From NCBI GenBank assembly GCA_005799265.1, contig SYHD01000170.1, positions 1 to 62,193 on the forward strand: a DNA stretch of 62,193 nucleotides, given 5' to 3'. The translations under genes were made by a program, and so were the position numbers. Position 1 is the stretch's first letter; every line of letters begins with the position of its first letter. This document shows, piece by piece, positions 60,523 to 62,193 of this stretch. This DNA comes from Planctomycetia bacterium. GTDB taxonomy: Bacteria; Planctomycetota; Planctomycetia; Gemmatales; Gemmataceae. The notes beneath the pieces were generated by a model. It was not told the DNA's origin. It made no database searches and saw only the letters and a program-made list of their open reading frames with translations.

Positions 60523-60881
60523 ATCTCTATCTGGATGATGACTTCGCATCCCCGCTTCTTGCCCAACTGCTTCGAACAGCCGGGCATGATGTTCAACTGC
60601 CAACGGATGTCGGATTGTCGGGCGACGATGACCCAGTCCACCTGCGGTACGCTGGAAAAAATGGCCGGGCGATCATCACGGGAAATCATGATGACTATAA
60701 GCAACTTCATTCGCTGGTCATCGACCTGCGAGGTCATCATTCCGGTGTCCTCGTCGTTCGTAAAGACAACGATCCCACGCGCGATCTGAAAGCCGCCGGC
60801 ATCGTAAGAGCCCTGCGAAACCTTCTCGCTGCCAACGTCCCCATCGCGGATCAATTCATCGTCCTTAACCACTGGCGGTGA
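60519..60881 (+). CDS. DUF5615 PIN-like protein, probable toxin
   Basis: DUF5615 proteins are PIN-like nucleases (Mut7-C type). The 120 residues begin MNLYLDDDFASPLLAQLLRT with the first Asp cluster, and continue AGHDVQLPTDVGLSGDDDPV, GRAIITGNHDDYKQLHSL and GVLVVRKDNDPTRDL. These acidic residues match the PIN-like site. The ATGA overlap with the DUF433 gene indicates coupled translation. Its stop overlaps the start of coaE, so the pair is embedded in a housekeeping set. Confidence 0.88.
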   Translation: MNLYLDDDFASPLLAQLLRTAGHDVQLPTDVGLSGDDDPVHLRYAGKNGRAIITGNHDDYKQLHSLVIDLRGHHSGVLVVRKDNDPTRDLKAAGIVRALRNLLAANVPIADQFIVLNHWR

Positions 60882-61489
60882 AGCGCATGATCCCCATCAT
60901 CGGCATCGTCGGCGGCATCGGCAGCGGCAAGAGCCTCGTCGCCGACGCTATGCGCGAACTCGGCGGCCACCTCATCAACGCCGACCAGCTCGGCCATGAA
61001 GCCCTCGTACAGCCCGACATCAAGGCGAAGCTCGTCGAATGCTGGGGCAACGCTATTCTCGACGACCGCGGTCACGCGGATCGCAAGAAGATCGGCCGCA
61101 TCGTTTTCACGGAGCGCAAGGAGTTGCACGCGCTGGAGTCGCTCGTGTTCCCATACATCGAAAAGCGAATTCTTGAAGAAATCGAGCTTGCCAAAGCCCA
61201 AGGCGGTGTAAAATGCACTATCCTTGACGCGGCCATCATGATCGAGACCGGTTGGCATCGCCATTGCGACAAGATCGTCTTCGTGGACGCCCCGCGTGAG
61301 CTTCGCCTGGTTCGATTACAGCAAACCCGTGGTTGGAACGAAAAAGAGCTGGATCGCCGCGAGAGCGTGCAGTTGCCATTGGCTGAAAAGAAGCGTCACG
61401 CCCACGCCGTGATCGTCAATGACGGTGAACCTGATAAAGTAAAGCGACAGGTGAAAGATTTGCTGGTGTTGTGGAAGGTTATCTGCTAG
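60878..61489 (+). CDS. coaE: Dephospho-CoA kinase
   Basis: CoaE phosphorylates dephospho-CoA, the last step of coenzyme A synthesis. The GTG at 60878 overlaps the previous stop (GTGA); ATG at 60887 is an alternative. The P-loop is IIGIVGGIGSGKSLVADAMR. Then GHLINADQLGHEALVQPDIK, the family Asp and helix, GRIVFTERKELHALESLVFP and IIETGWHRHCDKIVFVDAP. The 203 residues are of normal length. It lies with polA upstream and rho downstream. Confidence 0.95.
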   Translation: MKRMIPIIGIVGGIGSGKSLVADAMRELGGHLINADQLGHEALVQPDIKAKLVECWGNAILDDRGHADRKKIGRIVFTERKELHALESLVFPYIEKRILEEIELAKAQGGVKCTILDAAIMIETGWHRHCDKIVFVDAPRELRLVRLQQTRGWNEKELDRRESVQLPLAEKKRHAHAVIVNDGEPDKVKRQVKDLLVLWKVIC

Positions 61490-61746
61490 AATCCATCCTT
61501 CATTCTCCAAGATATGAACCACAGGTCTTGCAAGACGGTATAGAACTCATGACTTGAGAGACGGCCGCAAGGTTGAGCGGCCACGACGCTGAACATGGCA
61601 CGGTCAGGAGGCTGTGCCACCACGCAAACATCATTCCCGTGCCTACCGCTGGTGTGTTCGCAGACGACGTCTTAGCCATGTCGCGTCCGTCTGCGAGAGA
61701 GGAACAGAACCTCCCAATCTCTGCCAGCTCTTTAGGAGGAACGTCC
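61490..61746 (+). promoter_or_regulatory. Long leader of the rho gene
   Basis: 257 bases without an open frame lie before rho. A possible -10 (TAGAAT) overlaps the coaE end at 61487. CGCAGACG (near 61657) and CGTCTGCG (near 61688) can pair around 21 bases, and GAGAGGAACAG lies after it. In other bacteria rho is controlled by its own product through the leader, so this region may be autoregulatory. This is an inference. Confidence 0.45.
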
Positions 61747-62193
61747 ATGTCGGACTTACGAGGCCGTAAAGACGCCAGTCCCACCCGCCCGCGCCCTGCC
61801 GCCAAGACCGATGCGCCAAGCGGATTCGGCCAAGACATCCTCGACGACGCGAGAACCGCCATCGCCGCGCCCCCGCCCGGCTCCCAGGACAACGAACAGG
61901 AGCACATCGGCTTTGACGCGGAGACGAATAGCCGCTACGAGGAGATCAAACGCGGCACCACGCACATCTCCGAATTGCAGCAGATGACGATGGCCCAGCT
62001 TCAGCGGATCGCGAAGGACGAGAATCTGACCGAGTACAGCGGCCTGAAAAAGCAGGACATCATTTTCAAGATCCTGAAAGAACGGGTCAAGCAGAACGGC
62101 CTGATGTTCGGCGAAGGCACGCTCGAAACGCTCCCCGACGGCTTCGGCTTCCTGCGCAGCCCCGATTACAACTACCTCCCTTGCCCCGACGAC
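61747..62193 (+). CDS. rho: Transcription termination factor Rho, N-terminal part
   Basis: The frame from ATG at 61747 (AGGAGG seven bases upstream) is open to the window edge (149 codons). The first ~75 residues are a Pro/Ala/Asp-rich extension. Then [20 protein letters not shown] and [20 protein letters not shown] form the Rho N-terminal helical domain, and [20 protein letters not shown] followed by YNYLPCPDD starts the RNA-binding cold-shock-like domain. The ATPase part is outside the window. Rho is a ring helicase that ends transcription. Confidence 0.95.
   Translation, partial: MSDLRGRKDASPTRPRPAAKTDAPSGFGQDILDDARTAIAAPPPGSQDNEQEHIGFDAETNSRYEEIKRGTTHISELQQMTMAQLQRIAKDENLTEYSGLKKQDIIFKILKERVKQNGLMFGEGTLETLPDGFGFLRSPDYNYLPCPDD

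Overview
The window looks like a chromosomal segment from a planctomycete, probably a Gemmataceae-type genome. The basis is the protein content: a PSD1-type cytochrome/DUF1549/DUF1553 protein, two DUF1501 proteins with twin-arginine leaders, DUF1080 and ThuA proteins, a TIGR03066-like small secreted protein (a Gemmata paralogue family), a YTV-type cysteine-rich cell-wall protein, and an ECF sigma factor next to a large Ser/Thr kinase. GC content is high. I see no rRNA operon, CRISPR array, intact insertion sequence or intact prophage.

Layout. 1-7.5 kb: on the minus strand, a PSD1 gene, a frameshifted DUF2887 nuclease, a small membrane protein and the start of a DUF1501 gene; on the plus strand, secreted ThuA, DUF1080 and beta-propeller proteins. 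7.5-14.2 kb: exported RidA, M28 peptidase, G8/beta-helix protein and a GH32/43-like propeller. 14.2-21 kb: ABC-F ATPase, then an amine/amino-acid catabolic set (sarcosine oxidase-like, MHS transporter, Fe-dependent alcohol dehydrogenase, agmatine deiminase). 21-22.1 kb: a decayed spot with a response-regulator remnant, tRNA-Arg(TCG) and an integrase N-terminal remnant. 22.1-25.9 kb: ECF sigma factor and a kinase with a zinc anti-sigma motif, LamG-like and DUF1080 domains. 26-30.6 kb: hydroxyacid dehydrogenase, a VapC-type toxin-antitoxin pair, a conserved unknown and a transglutaminase. 31-35.5 kb: an SF1 helicase and a winged-helix partner, separated by a 26-bp perfect hairpin. 35.6-42 kb: exported methyltransferase, APC permease, AI-2E family transporter, FolD, sirtuin and a membrane protein. 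42.2-54.4 kb: YTV cell-wall protein, VanZ-like protein, a pseudocaspase, a very large secreted protein, TIGR03066-like protein, TVP38 protein, flavoprotein and Uma2 protein. 54.5-62.2 kb: DUF1501, secreted unknown, polA, DUF433/DUF5615 pair, coaE and the start of rho.

The most striking recurring signal is palindromic repeat DNA. At least three families of hairpin repeats (C/T-rich 'CCCCTCTCCCCC', 'CCGCTTGCGGCTT' and 'CCCC-ATGC/GAGC') plus MITE-like elements sit directly after stop codons. In three places they lie inside coding frames: a ~55-residue insertion in the linker of DNA polymerase I, an exact 18-codon insertion in the PSD1 protein, and a tail at the start of a DUF1501 protein. A fourth repeat supplies the last codons of the sirtuin gene. 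Other candidates for follow-up are the sigma/anti-sigma-kinase pair, the helicase/winged-helix pair, the 32-residue-periodic YTV protein, the tripled insert in the AI-2E transporter and the pseudocaspase. All functional statements rest on motif recognition; no database search was run.
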